Source of the DNA: Pelagibius sp040217155
GTDB lineage: Bacteria; Pseudomonadota; Alphaproteobacteria; Kiloniellales; Kiloniellaceae
Length of the DNA: 64,000 bases
Reading direction: 5' to 3'
NCBI GenBank assembly: GCA_040217155.1
Contig: JAVJNS010000035.1
Location: 62,001 to 126,000, forward strand
The translations under genes and the position numbers were made by a program. Positions 8,029 to 18,300 of this stretch are shown here, one piece after another; the stretch's first letter is position 1; each line of letters starts with the position of its first letter. Below the pieces are notes generated by a model. That model saw only the letters and a program-made list of their open reading frames with translations. It was not told where the DNA came from and ran no database searches.

Positions 8029-8589
8029 ATGACCCTCGTAGCCTTGGCGCCGCCGGACTTCGACCTCGACATCGACCTGGCCTATGCGACAACGGACAAT
8101 GTAACCGGCAAGCAGATCTATGCTCGCGCCGAGGCCCAGTTGCATCCCGATGCCGCCGCGGCGCTGCGGCGCTCCGCCGCGCTCGCCGCCCCACTCGGCT
8201 ACAGGCTTCGCATTTTCGATGCCTTCCGGCCGGTCGAGGCACAATGGCGGCTGTGGGAAGCCTTTCCGGACCCCGAGTTCGTCGCCGATCCGCGTGAGGG
8301 CTCCTGTCATTCGCGGGGCATTGCCGTCGATATGACCCTGATTGATGCCCACAACGGCGCAGCGCTGGACATGGGCACACCCTTCGACGACTTCACGGCG
8401 CGGTCCCACCATGGGCGAGACGACCTGCCGATAGAGGTGCAGCGCAACCGTGCTGTGCTGCTCGGCATCATGACCGCCGCCGGGTGGGATTGGATGCATT
8501 CCGAGTGGTGGCACTATCAGCTCTTCAAGCCAGAGCGATATGCTCTGTTGGCGGATGCCGCCGCTCCCCGGCGCCTGATGTCTGCTTAA
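8029..8589 (+). CDS. D-alanyl-D-alanine dipeptidase (VanX/DdpX family)
   Basis: Zinc dipeptidase of peptidase family M15D, 186 residues from the ATG at 8029. The zinc ligands lie in SCHSRGIAVDMT (His94, Asp101) and SEWWHY (His162, with the general base Glu159); the transition-state arginine is in FDAFRPVEA (Arg67). VanX-type enzymes split D-Ala-D-Ala; in Gram-negatives the DdpX role is recovery of D-alanine from cell-wall turnover. No signal peptide is seen from this start, so it is probably cytoplasmic. Nothing nearby suggests a vancomycin-resistance operon (no vanH or vanA homologue). Confidence 0.9.
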   Translation: MTLVALAPPDFDLDIDLAYATTDNVTGKQIYARAEAQLHPDAAAALRRSAALAAPLGYRLRIFDAFRPVEAQWRLWEAFPDPEFVADPREGSCHSRGIAVDMTLIDAHNGAALDMGTPFDDFTARSHHGRDDLPIEVQRNRAVLLGIMTAAGWDWMHSEWWHYQLFKPERYALLADAAAPRRLMSA

Positions 8590-8843
8590 GCAACATATCT
8601 AAGGACCCGAAAGGCATCTGACCAGCCAAACTGGACAGCGCCGGAATCGCCCCTGTTTTCATTCGGTATTTATGGCTTTTTTAAGCTCCGGGCGCCACGC
8701 TCTTGCTGGATGCTGGGACGGCCGCAACCTGGGCCGCGGCATCCGCGTCGGCGAGCGAGATCACCACGGTTGATCGAGCTGTTCCCGAAGCTTTGGCCGC
8801 GGTCTCGGCAATCGATCCCGACAAGCGGACGGAGGACGTTAAC

Positions 8844-9941
8844 ATGTGCTTTACCAGCAAACGGTGGAGACGCCGGGCCGCGACAGTCTGGCTCACCGCC
8901 GGCCTTGGGCTGAGTGGTCTCAATGCGGCCTGGGCACAGATTCCCGATCCGCAGACGGCGGCTCAGGGGGCAGCTCTCGACAACGGCGCCGTGGTTCTCA
9001 TGTACCACCGTTTCGGCGAGGATTCCCTGCCGTCAACCTCCGTGCGCCTGGCTCAGTTCGATGCCCACATCGAGGAACTTACGTCTGGAAGATACCAGGT
9101 CATGCCGTTGCCGGAAATTCTCGACCGCCTGCGTGCCGGCGAAGCGCTGCCACCGCGCGCTTTGGCCATCACCATCGACGATGCTGCGCTGTCAGTCTAC
9201 CAGGAGGCCTGGCCGCGCCTCAAAGCGCACAACCTTCCCTTCACCGTGTTCGTTTCCACCGAAGCACCGGACCTGCGCCTGCCCAGCTATATGAGCTGGG
9301 CGCAGCTGCGGGAGATCTCCGCCGATCCGCTGGTCACCATCGGCAACCACGGCCATGCTCACGCCCACATGGCCTGGCTCAGCCCCGCAGCGCAGCGCGC
9401 CGATATCGATAAGGCGGCGGCGCGCCTTGCTGCTGAGCTCGGCACGGCACCGAAAGTCTTCGCCTACCCCTACGGGGAAATCTCTCTGGCGCTGCGCCGT
9501 ACCGTGGCTGATGCCGGTTTCGCGGCCGCCTTCGGCCAGCACTCTGGCGCGATCGGGGAGATATCGGACCGCCTTACCCTGCCGCGATTCCCGTTGAACG
9601 AATCCTACGGTGAACTGGATCGCTTCCGCCTTGTCACCAACGCTCTGCCATTGCCGGTTGACGGCATCACTCCGGCCGAGATGAGCGTAGCCGAGGCCGG
9701 TCAGAATCCACCCAATTTTGGATTCACTGTAGCCTCGGCGCTTGAGGATCTAGGCGGGCTCAATTGCTTTGCCTCGGCGGGCGATCCTCTGATAACGCGT
9801 CTCGACAAGCGCATCGAACTGCGCTTCTCCACCCCCCTGCCGGCAGGGCGAACCCGCATCAACTGCACGCTGCGCGCAGCAGGCGGACGCTGGCGCTGGT
9901 TCGGCACTCAGTTCATCGTGGCGGAAGAAGCCGCCCGGTGA
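8844..9941 (+). CDS. Exported polysaccharide deacetylase family protein
   Basis: 365 residues from an ATG with GGAGG 8 bases upstream. A signal peptide with a basic start (SKRWRRR) and a hydrophobic core ends near AAWAQ (residue 32). The NodB-type deacetylase fold shows motif 1 as ITIDDA (Asp112, Asp113), motif 2 as NHGHAHAHM (His169, His173) and motif 3 as AYPYGE. Such enzymes de-N-acetylate peptidoglycan or exopolysaccharide; the substrate cannot be told. The C-terminal 100 residues are a separate domain I do not recognise. The frame is open upstream to 8703 but lacks a signal there. Confidence 0.88.
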   Translation: MCFTSKRWRRRAATVWLTAGLGLSGLNAAWAQIPDPQTAAQGAALDNGAVVLMYHRFGEDSLPSTSVRLAQFDAHIEELTSGRYQVMPLPEILDRLRAGEALPPRALAITIDDAALSVYQEAWPRLKAHNLPFTVFVSTEAPDLRLPSYMSWAQLREISADPLVTIGNHGHAHAHMAWLSPAAQRADIDKAAARLAAELGTAPKVFAYPYGEISLALRRTVADAGFAAAFGQHSGAIGEISDRLTLPRFPLNESYGELDRFRLVTNALPLPVDGITPAEMSVAEAGQNPPNFGFTVASALEDLGGLNCFASAGDPLITRLDKRIELRFSTPLPAGRTRINCTLRAAGGRWRWFGTQFIVAEEAAR

Positions 9942-9963
9942 TCTTGCGGGGTGGCAAGCGTCA

Positions 9964-10956
9964 TCAGCGCCGCGGCTGCAACCGAACTCCGTCCAGACCT
10001 TGCAACTCATTGCTCTCGATAAGTTCGCTGAGTGCCAGGACGTAGGTCTTACCTTCCTCCGAATAGCTCTTCAGGCCGCCAACCAGATCGAGCGCGTGCA
10101 GTGGCGTACCAAGCGTGCGCGCGCGCGCGCGGCGGTCGCGCAGGTCGGCATAAGCACGATGGCTGTTCAGATTATGGAAATAGGAGCGTACCGCGCTCAG
10201 CAGGTCGGGAAAGGCACGGACCTTGAAGTCCTGTCGCTCAGCCTCGGCTGGCTTCAATCCGTCGGCGTCGGCGCCCCAGGCGCGCTGGCCATAGAGCGCA
10301 TTGGCGCGCTGGGCGAAACGCGAGGTTCCCCAGCCGCTCTCCTGCGCCGCCTGCGCAAGAGCCAGGCTCGGCGGCACGACATCGATGCGGCTGAGCAGAT
10401 CTACCGCGTCGCGCGGATCGGCGCCGTACCATTGAGCCACGGCATCCAGCCACAGGGCATCGGTTGCGCCCTGCCTGCCCGCGGCGCGCGCATCCAGAGC
10501 GGCAACCACCTTGGCGCGCGCCCGGCGCAACTCCGCATTGACCTGCAAAATCAACGGAAGGAGGGTTCGCAGGAACAGGGCCTTGCGCGCCTCGCTGTCC
10601 TGAACGGCAGCCAGATCGCGCGGCAGGGCTGTAACGGAGAGGCGCGGTACGGCGGTTGACGCACCGCTGTGCAGTCCGGCAAGGCTGTAGTCGTAGTCGG
10701 TAAAGAGCTGTTCGAGATCTTCAGCTTCACGCAGATAGATGCGGCGCAGCGTTGGTGACTCGCTTGCCAGACCAAGCTCCTGCCACGCCGACCGGGGCAG
10801 GGGTTCGGCCCCGAACCGTACGGCCGAAACAAGAAGCAGGCCGAAGATCGCGCAAAGCAGCGCCACGCGTCCGCCAAGGCTGCGATTGCCCGTTTTGGCG
10901 TAACGCTCCATTTGCGGTCGCCATTCGGCAACCAAGGCCGCGACCTGTGCCACCAT
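9964..10956 (-). CDS. Bax-like N-acetylglucosaminidase, membrane-anchored
   Basis: 330-residue protein with one N-terminal membrane segment (about 30-46, VALLCAIFGLLLVSAV) and a C-terminal glucosaminidase domain of the Bax/GH73 type. The catalytic glutamate is in AQAAQESGWGTSRFA (Glu206), followed by NALYGQRAWG and FPDLLSAVRSYFHNLNSH, typical of the family. It probably cleaves peptidoglycan glycan strands on the outer side of the inner membrane. The ATG at 10956 has GAGG 10 bases upstream; a TTG at 10992 would add 12 residues. It converges on the deacetylase gene with a 22-base gap. Confidence 0.87.
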   Translation of the reverse strand: MVAQVAALVAEWRPQMERYAKTGNRSLGGRVALLCAIFGLLLVSAVRFGAEPLPRSAWQELGLASESPTLRRIYLREAEDLEQLFTDYDYSLAGLHSGASTAVPRLSVTALPRDLAAVQDSEARKALFLRTLLPLILQVNAELRRARAKVVAALDARAAGRQGATDALWLDAVAQWYGADPRDAVDLLSRIDVVPPSLALAQAAQESGWGTSRFAQRANALYGQRAWGADADGLKPAEAERQDFKVRAFPDLLSAVRSYFHNLNSHRAYADLRDRRARARTLGTPLHALDLVGGLKSYSEEGKTYVLALSELIESNELQGLDGVRLQPRR

Positions 10957-11211
10957 CGCTTTGCCGCCTCGCTTTGTCGTTGAGGTTTTCAATGCCGCAG
11001 TGAAGTAATCGAACGATAAGGTGGCTTCGCGAAGATTCCGTTATCGCCGGGACGGCTTGGCGATCCCGTCACCGACATCATTGGCGGCGGGAAGCCTAGG
11101 TGCGATGAACGCCAACGGTATCGCAGGCCTATGCAACCGGCCGCGGCAGTCCGGCAGGGGCAAAACTGTGACTTTGGAGTGGGACGTGGCCGAGGGATGA
11201 ATGCGGATGGT

Positions 11212-11772
11212 TTAGATAACTGGCCGCACCTCAACCACCTCGGGAATATAGTGGCGCAGCATGTTCTCGATGCCCATTTTCAGCGTGGCCGTCGAACTGG
11301 GGCAGCCGGAGCAGGCGCCCTGCATGTGCAGATAGACGACACCTTTCTCAAAGCCGCGAAACACGATGTCGCCGCCGTCCTGAGCGACCGCAGGGCGCAC
11401 GCGCGTGTCGAGCAGTTCCTTGATCTGGCTGATCACCTCGGTGTCTTCACCGCTATCGCTGTGGCCCTCGTCACCGTCTCCTGCATCCTCGAGCAAGACC
11501 GGACGACCTGCCGTGAAATGCTCCATGATGACGCCGAGAATGGCCGGCTTCAGCAGGTACCACTCGCGGTCGTCCTCCTTGGTGACGGAAACGAAATCGG
11601 TGCCGAAAAACACACCGACCACGCCCTCTACCGCAAACAGGTTCGCGGCCAGCGGCGAACGCGCCGCAGAGCCGGCGTCGGGAAAGTTGGCCGTGCCCGT
11701 TACCAGCACCTCGCGTCCCGGCAGAAACTTCAATGTCGCCGGGTTCGGGGTCTGTTCAGTCTGGATGAACAT
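11212..11772 (-). CDS. Nfu-type iron-sulfur carrier (NifU C-terminal domain)
   Basis: 186-residue scaffold/carrier that delivers Fe-S clusters to apoproteins. The N-terminal Nfu domain opens with FIQTEQTPNPATLKFLPG. The C-terminal NifU domain has RPAVAQDGGDIVFRGF and the cluster ligands GACSGCPSS (Cys154, Cys157). An acidic linker (about 95-112) joins them. GGAG precedes the ATG at 11772; an earlier in-frame start at 11832 adds an arginine-rich leader of no family likeness. The architecture matches mitochondrial NFU1. Confidence 0.93.
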   Translation of the reverse strand: MFIQTEQTPNPATLKFLPGREVLVTGTANFPDAGSAARSPLAANLFAVEGVVGVFFGTDFVSVTKEDDREWYLLKPAILGVIMEHFTAGRPVLLEDAGDGDEGHSDSGEDTEVISQIKELLDTRVRPAVAQDGGDIVFRGFEKGVVYLHMQGACSGCPSSTATLKMGIENMLRHYIPEVVEVRPVI

Positions 11773-11895
11773 GGCAGGGGTCTCCTTACTGCTGCGCGCT
11801 CTCAATGTGGGCCGCCGGGGGCGCGGCTTCAAGCGACATTGGAAAATCCGACGGATTTAGTCAAGTTTAGCCAGGCGGCGCCGCAAAGAGCCCCG

Positions 11896-12423
11896 TCACG
11901 TCACGGCGTCGATTTCCTCAATGGTCATTGAATCGGGCACAATCGTCACCGGAATATGCAGCCGCCCCAGGAACTTGCCGGTAATCGCCGAGACCAGGGG
12001 CCCAGGCCCGCGCTTGCCGGTAGAAGCGCCGAGCACCAGGATCGAGATGTCCGGCTCCTCGTCCAGCAGGGCCAGCAGCTCGTCCCGGCGGTCACCCTCG
12101 CGCACGTGGAGAACGGGCAGGGAACCGGCCAGTTCGCTGACTTCCGCGGCGAGCCGCTGGAGAACCTGCTCGGCCTCGGTGCGGGCTTCCTCGCGCATGA
12201 TGTTGCCGACCGACATCCAGTGCTGGAATTCCGAAGGCTCGACCACGTAAAGCATGGCCACCTTGCCACCGGTACTGCGGGCTCTGAGCGCCGCGAAGCG
12301 CAGGGCCACACGCATTTCCTCGGTCTCGTCTACGACCACGAGGAAAACGCGGTTCGCCCGCCGCTTGGCCGCCGCAGCGGCAGCGTCCGGCGCGCTCGCC
12401 GTGGTTGGTGGGACGTCTGCCAT
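11896..12423 (-). CDS. Universal stress protein family (UspA)
   Basis: 175-residue single Usp domain. It opens VFLVVVDETEEMRVALRFAA, and the C-terminal nucleotide loop reads LVLGASTGKRGPGPLVSAIT, then FLGRLHIPVTIVPD. The G-x2-G-x9-G(S/T) pattern is only partly kept, so ATP binding is uncertain. A GGAACAG site precedes the ATG. It lies between nfu and trpS on the same strand; its trigger cannot be read from the sequence. Confidence 0.85.
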   Translation of the reverse strand: MADVPPTTASAPDAAAAAAKRRANRVFLVVVDETEEMRVALRFAALRARSTGGKVAMLYVVEPSEFQHWMSVGNIMREEARTEAEQVLQRLAAEVSELAGSLPVLHVREGDRRDELLALLDEEPDISILVLGASTGKRGPGPLVSAITGKFLGRLHIPVTIVPDSMTIEEIDAVT

Positions 12424-12555
12424 TCGGCTGTTCCTTTTAGCGGTTCTTATATGGAAAGGCGTCCATGCCGGTGAATCCTGCCACTAGCAGGCTCTGGGGC
12501 GCAATCGTCGCGTTGCGGCAATCGCGCGTCAGCCGTGGTTCCTGCCCCCTGCCGG

Positions 12556-13584
12556 TCAGGGCCGCAAGAAACCCACAATATCGTAAACTTCGGAAACGAT
12601 CGGGTCGGCGAGGGCGCGGGCCCGCTCCGCCCCCTCGTGCAGCACCGAGTCCACATAGTCCGAGTCGTTCACCATACGTTTCATTTCCTCGCCCATAGGG
12701 CCGAGGCGCGCCACCGCCAGATCGGTCAGCTCTTTCTTGAAGTCGGCGAAGCCCTTGCCTTCGAATGAGCCCACTGTGTCCGCGAGATTGCGATCGGAGA
12801 GGGCGGCGTGGAGGGTCAGGAGGTTGGCGGCTTCCGGACGGGCTTGGCGAAACTCCGCGCTGAACTGGCCGTCCGGACCGACGACCGCCGGAGCCGGCAG
12901 CAGATCCGAATCGCTGGTGGCGCGGCGGATCTTCTTGGCCACCTGATCTGCGTCATCCGTCATGTTGATGCGCGCAGCGTCGGAGGGGTCGGAGCTGCTC
13001 ATTTTCTTGGAGCCGTCCCGCAGCGACATGACGCGCGTCGCAGCGCCCTGGATCAGCGGCTCGACGATCGGGAAATATTCGACGCCATAGTCGCTGTTGA
13101 ACTTCTGGGCGATATCGCGGGCCAATTCCAGGTGCTGCTTCTGGTCCTCACCGACCGGCACGTGGGTGGCCTTGTAGACCAGGATGTCGGCGGCCATGAG
13201 GTTGGGATAGACGTAGAGCCCGGAGGAAGCCTTCTCCCGGTTCTTACCTGCCTTGTCCTTGAATTGGGTCATTCGGTTGAGCCAGCCGATGCGCGTCACG
13301 CAGTTGAATACCCAGGCCAGCTGGGAGTGCGCGGCGACCTGCGATTGATTGAAGATGATCGATTTCTGGGGATCGATGCCCGCGGCGAGGTAGCCCGCCG
13401 TCACTTCGCGGGTGCGCTGGCGCAGGACATCCGGATCCTGCCACAGGGTGATGGCATGCTGATCGACGACACAGTAGACGCAGTCGAATTCGTTCTGCAG
13501 GGCCACGAAGTTCCTGATGGCCCCCAGATAATTGCCCAGGTGCAGGTTGCCGGAGGGCTGAACGCCCGAAAAGATCCGTTTCAT
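12556..13584 (-). CDS. trpS: Tryptophanyl-tRNA synthetase
   Basis: 342-residue class I aminoacyl-tRNA synthetase that charges tRNA-Trp. The HIGH-type motif is PSGNLHLGNYLGA (about residues 10-22) and the KMSKS-type motif is KKMSSSDPSD (about 192). The Rossmann fold and the tryptophan-binding DQKQHLELARDIA segment are present, and the length is normal. It sits downstream of murJ on the same strand with a gap of 133 bases in which I see no gene or clear terminator. Confidence 0.97.
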   Translation of the reverse strand: MKRIFSGVQPSGNLHLGNYLGAIRNFVALQNEFDCVYCVVDQHAITLWQDPDVLRQRTREVTAGYLAAGIDPQKSIIFNQSQVAAHSQLAWVFNCVTRIGWLNRMTQFKDKAGKNREKASSGLYVYPNLMAADILVYKATHVPVGEDQKQHLELARDIAQKFNSDYGVEYFPIVEPLIQGAATRVMSLRDGSKKMSSSDPSDAARINMTDDADQVAKKIRRATSDSDLLPAPAVVGPDGQFSAEFRQARPEAANLLTLHAALSDRNLADTVGSFEGKGFADFKKELTDLAVARLGPMGEEMKRMVNDSDYVDSVLHEGAERARALADPIVSEVYDIVGFLRP

Positions 13585-13717
13585 GGTTCCACTGCGACAT
13601 GTGATCGTTGCTGAGAAGGGTTCGGCCCTGTGACCAAGGCCGGCGCAGCGGGGGTTATCGCTGGACTGCCCGAGGGGGTCAAGAACTCTGCTGATTGGTG
13701 CCTGGCAGCCGTGCCGT

Positions 13718-15265
13718 TCAGGCGCGCCGGCGCAGCGCCCCGGACAGGTCGTTGCGGGAGACCGCCCCGAGGCCGAAGGCCAGCGCCGCGTAAATGGCGA
13801 GCCCTGCTCCCACGAGGAGCGCCAGGGCGATCACCCGCTCCACGAAGCTGTCGTCGCCGAGCCAGCCACGCAGCGCCAGCTGCAAGCCCCAGAGCGCGGC
13901 CCCCAGGCCGGCAGAGGCAAGGGCGATGCGCGGCAGGCGGGCCCGAAAGCGCGGATCCAGGGCCCAGAATCCGGAACGCCGCAGCGAGGCGATCAACAAC
14001 AAGGTGTTGATCCAGGCGGCCAGGGAGGTGGCGAGCGCGATGCCGACGTGGCGCAGCTGCCAAAACAGCACAAGGCTGAGCACGATGTTGGCGACCACCG
14101 AGACCACCGAGTAGCGGAACGGCGTCACCGTGTCCTCGCGCGCGTAAAAAGCCGGCTGCAGGATCTTCACCAGCACATAAGCTGGCAGCCCCCAAGCAAA
14201 GGCGACCAGCGCTGCAGAGGTGGCGGCGGCGTCCTCGGCGCCGAAACGGCCGTGCTGGAACAGGCCGCCGACGATCGGCCCGGCAATGACGATGAGCGCC
14301 ACCGTGGCCGGCAGAGTCAGGACCAGCGCGAATTCCAGGCCGCGGTTCAGGCTGTGCATGGCCTGATCCTCGTTGCCGGCGCGCAGCTTGCGGGCCATGT
14401 CGGGCAGCAGCACGATTCCGATGGCGATACCGATGAGTCCCAGAGGCAATTGGTAAACCCGGTCAGCGTAGTAGAGAAAGGAGAAGGCGCCCTCCTGCCA
14501 GGAAGCGATGGAGGACCCGACGAAAATGTTGATCTGCAGGGCGCCGGCCGACAGCATGCCCGGCAGCATCAAGGCCAGCAGCCGCCTGACTCCCAGGGTC
14601 AACCGCGGGCGCGGAAAGCGCAGCGCCATGCCGGCACGCTTTGCCGCGACCACGAGAAAGATGAACTGCGCGGCGCCGGAGACTGCAACCGCCCAGGCCA
14701 TCACATGCCCGGGCGCCCCGGTGAACGGCAACACCACTGTGAGGGCGACAATAAAAATGATGTTGAGCAGGATCGGCGCGGCAGCCGCGGCGGCGAAACG
14801 GTAGAGAGAATTGAGTATGCCGCTCAGCAGTGCCGCCACCGCCATAAACAACAGGTAAGGAAAGGTGATGCGCGTGAGATCGACCGCCAGGGCCAGCTTT
14901 TCCGGATCCTGGGAGAAACCCGAACCAATAAGATAGATGAACCACGGCATGCCGGCCATGGCGGCGGCCGAGATGAACAGCAGCCCGGTAACCAGAACCG
15001 ACAGCGCCTCGCCCGCGAAATGCCGCGCGGCGGCTTCGCCCTCCTGTTCCAAGCGCCGGGCGAAGAGCGGTATGAAAGCGGCATTGAAGGCCCCTTCCGC
15101 AAACAGCCGCCGAAACAGGTTGGGCAGACGAAAGGCCGCGAAGAAGGCGTCGGCAACCGGGCTGGCGCCGACCACATTGGCGATCAGGATGTCGCGGACG
15201 AAGCCGAGGATACGGCTGACGCCGGTATAACCCCCAACAGTCGCGACGGAACGAACCAGGCTCAT
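13718..15265 (-). CDS. murJ: Lipid II flippase MurJ
   Basis: 515-residue inner-membrane protein of the MOP exporter superfamily, with about 14 hydrophobic segments, that moves lipid II to the periplasmic side for peptidoglycan synthesis. Family signatures are GYTGVSRILGFVRDILIANV at the N-terminus, ADAFFAAFRLPNLFRRLFAE and FNAAFIPLFARRLEQEGE. AGGAACAGG precedes the ATG. The gene lies 65 bases after glnD, and glnD-murJ-trpS order is common in alphaproteobacteria. Confidence 0.96.
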   Translation of the reverse strand: MSLVRSVATVGGYTGVSRILGFVRDILIANVVGASPVADAFFAAFRLPNLFRRLFAEGAFNAAFIPLFARRLEQEGEAAARHFAGEALSVLVTGLLFISAAAMAGMPWFIYLIGSGFSQDPEKLALAVDLTRITFPYLLFMAVAALLSGILNSLYRFAAAAAAPILLNIIFIVALTVVLPFTGAPGHVMAWAVAVSGAAQFIFLVVAAKRAGMALRFPRPRLTLGVRRLLALMLPGMLSAGALQINIFVGSSIASWQEGAFSFLYYADRVYQLPLGLIGIAIGIVLLPDMARKLRAGNEDQAMHSLNRGLEFALVLTLPATVALIVIAGPIVGGLFQHGRFGAEDAAATSAALVAFAWGLPAYVLVKILQPAFYAREDTVTPFRYSVVSVVANIVLSLVLFWQLRHVGIALATSLAAWINTLLLIASLRRSGFWALDPRFRARLPRIALASAGLGAALWGLQLALRGWLGDDSFVERVIALALLVGAGLAIYAALAFGLGAVSRNDLSGALRRRA

Positions 15266-15330
15266 ACCTGTTCCTAATTAGAGAAGTGTGAGGTCAGGGG
15301 AAACAGGTAAACACCGGCCACTGGGGCGGT

Positions 15331-18300
15331 CTATCGCATCGAGCGGGGTTTGCGCGGTGCCATGCCGCGCGCCGGGGACTTGCCAGCGCCGGCATTTTGT
15401 GCGTCGGTTCCTGCAGAGGCGACGCTCCTGCCCGGCGCTTTGGCAGCAGTGCGTTTTGGTACTGGAGCGGACTCTTGATCAGCGGAAGCCATCGAAGACT
15501 CTTCCTTGGTTGCTGCCTTTTTTTGCGCCACCTTGATGGTGGGGGCGCAGTCTGCTTCCTCAAAAACCGCGAGCAGCTTCTTCTCGATGCTCCTCAGTTT
15601 TGGTTTGCTCTCAATTTTACCGCCAAGGGCATTTTGCACATAGAAGACATCGACGGCACGTTCGCCGAAGGTGGCGATGCGCGCCGATTTGATGATCAGG
15701 TTGAGCTGCGTCAGCGTCTGCGTCACCTGATAGAGCAGGCCCGCTCGGTCACGGCCGTTGACCTCGATGACCGTGTGGGCACGGCTGGCCTTGTTGTCGA
15801 TCAGCACCCGCGGCGATACCTTGAAGACCTTGAAGCGGCTGGGAATCGGCGACTGTTGGGCCTTCAGTTCCTGCAGGGGTCGCAGGCGTCCGGCCAGCGA
15901 TTGCTCGATGGCCGAGGATAGATGCGCCAGCTTGCCGGAGCGGTCGAAGGGGCCGCCCTGGGCGTCCTCAACATAGAAGGAATCCAGAGCCATGCCGTTG
16001 GACAGCGTGAAAATTCGCGCGGCGGTGATCGAGGCGCCGGCCACCGCCATGGCACCGGCGATGCGGCTGAACAGGCCGGGATGATCGGCGGTGTAGATCG
16101 TGACTTCCGTGGCTTCGCGGTATCGGTCGATTCGGGTGTCGATGGTCAGGGGCGAGGCCGCGTTCTCCGCCTCGCGGACCAGTCGTGCGTGGCGCAGATG
16201 ACTGGCGGCGTCGAGTCCGCTCCAGTAAGACGGATAGCCGCGCCGCAAATGCGCGTTGATCTCTCTTGGCGACCAGCCGGCTTCTTTTAGCTTTTGCTTC
16301 AGCGCCTCCTTAGCCGCCTTTACCTGCGCGTCGCGCCCCTTGGCGGCAAGGCCGCCGGTGAGGAGCGATTCCGTACGCCAGTAGAGATCTCGCAGCAGAG
16401 CCGCTTTCCAGGCAGTCCACACCCCAGGACCGACGGCGCGAATGTCGGCGACAGTCAACACTAATAATAGGCGCAGGCGCTCGGGTGACTGAACCAAATC
16501 AGCGAAGTCGCGAATCGTCTTCATGTCGTCGATATCGCGCTTGAATGCGGTGTCGCTCATGGCGAGGTGATGCAGCACCAGCCACGCGACCGTCTCGGTC
16601 TCCGCCGCGTCGAGACCGAGAAGCGGGCAGACCTTCTGCGCCACCTTCGCACCAAGTTCGGAGTGATCGCCGGGCCGTCCCTTGGCGATGTCATGCAGCA
16701 GTACCGACATATAAAGGACGCGCCGCGAGAGTACCTTGTGCACCACTTCCGTGGCGATCGGCGCCTCTTCGGCGAGCCGCCCCTGTTCGATCGCGTGCAA
16801 GATGCCGATGGCAAAGATGGTGTGCTCGTCGACTGTATAGCTGTGGTACATGTTGTATTGCATTTGCGCCACTACACGGCCGAAGTCCGGCAGGAACCGG
16901 CCGAGCACACCAGCCTCGTTGAGGCGCCGCAGGGTCGTTTCCGGATCCTTCTCGGAAGTCAGGATTTCGAGGAAGAGGGCGCTCGCTTTTGGATCTTCGC
17001 GCAGCGCTTTATTTACAAGCTTCAAGTTTCGGGTGGCGGTACGCAAAGCCTCCGGATGGATATCCAATTCGTGCTTCTGTGCGACCTGAAAAATGCGAAG
17101 CATTTCAACGGGATTTTCTGTGAAGACTTCTGATGAGGGAACCGTCAGGCGGTCACCCTCCAAACCGAAACCCTCGATCTTGCGGCGGCGGCGCAGTGTC
17201 GGCAATCGAAAGCGCGAACGTCGATTGTGCTCTGCCTCAATGACCGCACAGAAGATGCGCGTAAGATCGCCAACTTCCTTGGCGTGAAGAAAATAGCGTT
17301 TCATGAAACGCTCGACGTCCATCAGGCCGCCATGGGGCGTGAAGCCCATGCGCGGCGCGATGTCCTTTTGCATGTCGAACGTCAGCCGCTCGTCGGCGCG
17401 TCCGGAGATGTAGTGCATGTGGCAGCGCAGGCTCCACAGAAAGTTCTGCGCCTTGTCAAAGATCTTCACCTCGGACGCCGTAAAGATCTTGCGCTGCACT
17501 AGGGTCGAGATGTCGTCGACGTTGTAAAGGAACTTGGCAATCCAAAAGAGCGTCTGCAGGTCGCGTAGTCCGCCCTTTCCTTCCTTGATGTTAGGCTCCA
17601 GCGTGTAGCGCGAGCCTCCGAAGCGGTCATGGCGCTGCTTGCGTTCGGCTAGCTTGGCCTCGATGAACTTGGCCCCACCGCCGAACTGCACATCGCGCTG
17701 AAAGCGCTGGCGCAGTTCCCGATAAAGCGCCTGGTCGCCCCACAGCCAGCGCGCCTCCAGAAGCGAGGTGCAGATGGTGATGTCGGTCTTGGCGAGGCGG
17801 ATGCACTCACTGACCGAGCGGGTTGCATGACCGACCTTAAAGCCCAGATCCCAAAGTAGATACAGAATTTCCTCGATCACCTGCTCGCTGCGCGGGGTCA
17901 GCTTGTAGGGCAACAGAAACAGCAGATCGACGTCCGATTGCGGCGCCAACTCGCCGCGACCGTAGCCACCGACGGCAACCAGCGACAAAAGCTCACCGGT
18001 GGAGGGATTGGCGATCGGGTAGAGCCGCTGGCCGACGTGGTCGTAGACGGTGCGAATCAGCTGATCGATAAGGTAGGATTCGGCGCGCACCGTCGCCGTG
18101 CCGCTGGCCGCCTCCTCTTCAAAGCGCCGCCGCACCTCGGCCCGGCCTTCGGATAGTGCCCGCTTCAAAAGCGTAAGCACCTGCTCGCGTTGCTCTGGTC
18201 CGGCGGAATCACCATCGACAATGTCACCGAGGCGCACCATAAGGTGGCGACGATTGATAATGGCGCGCGGATTCTCGATTTTTCCGACGTTCTCGTCCGG

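Noticed and set aside
8029..8589. Vancomycin-resistance interpretation of the VanX-type gene
   Set aside because: No D-lactate dehydrogenase or D-Ala-D-Lac ligase is nearby; stand-alone VanX-like enzymes in Gram-negatives serve D-alanine recovery.
8681..8923. Minus-strand frame of 80 codons upstream of the deacetylase gene
   Set aside because: No ribosome site, overlaps the deacetylase signal peptide region, and no recognisable domain; treated as non-coding leader.
10116..10132. Alternating GC tract, a possible Z-DNA or slippage site
   Set aside because: It encodes Arg-Ala repeats inside the Bax-like gene and is short; no sign of function beyond coding.
14048..15277. 409-codon plus-strand frame opposite murJ
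   Set aside because: Composition is that of an antisense shadow (Gln/His/Arg-rich) of the conserved MurJ protein.
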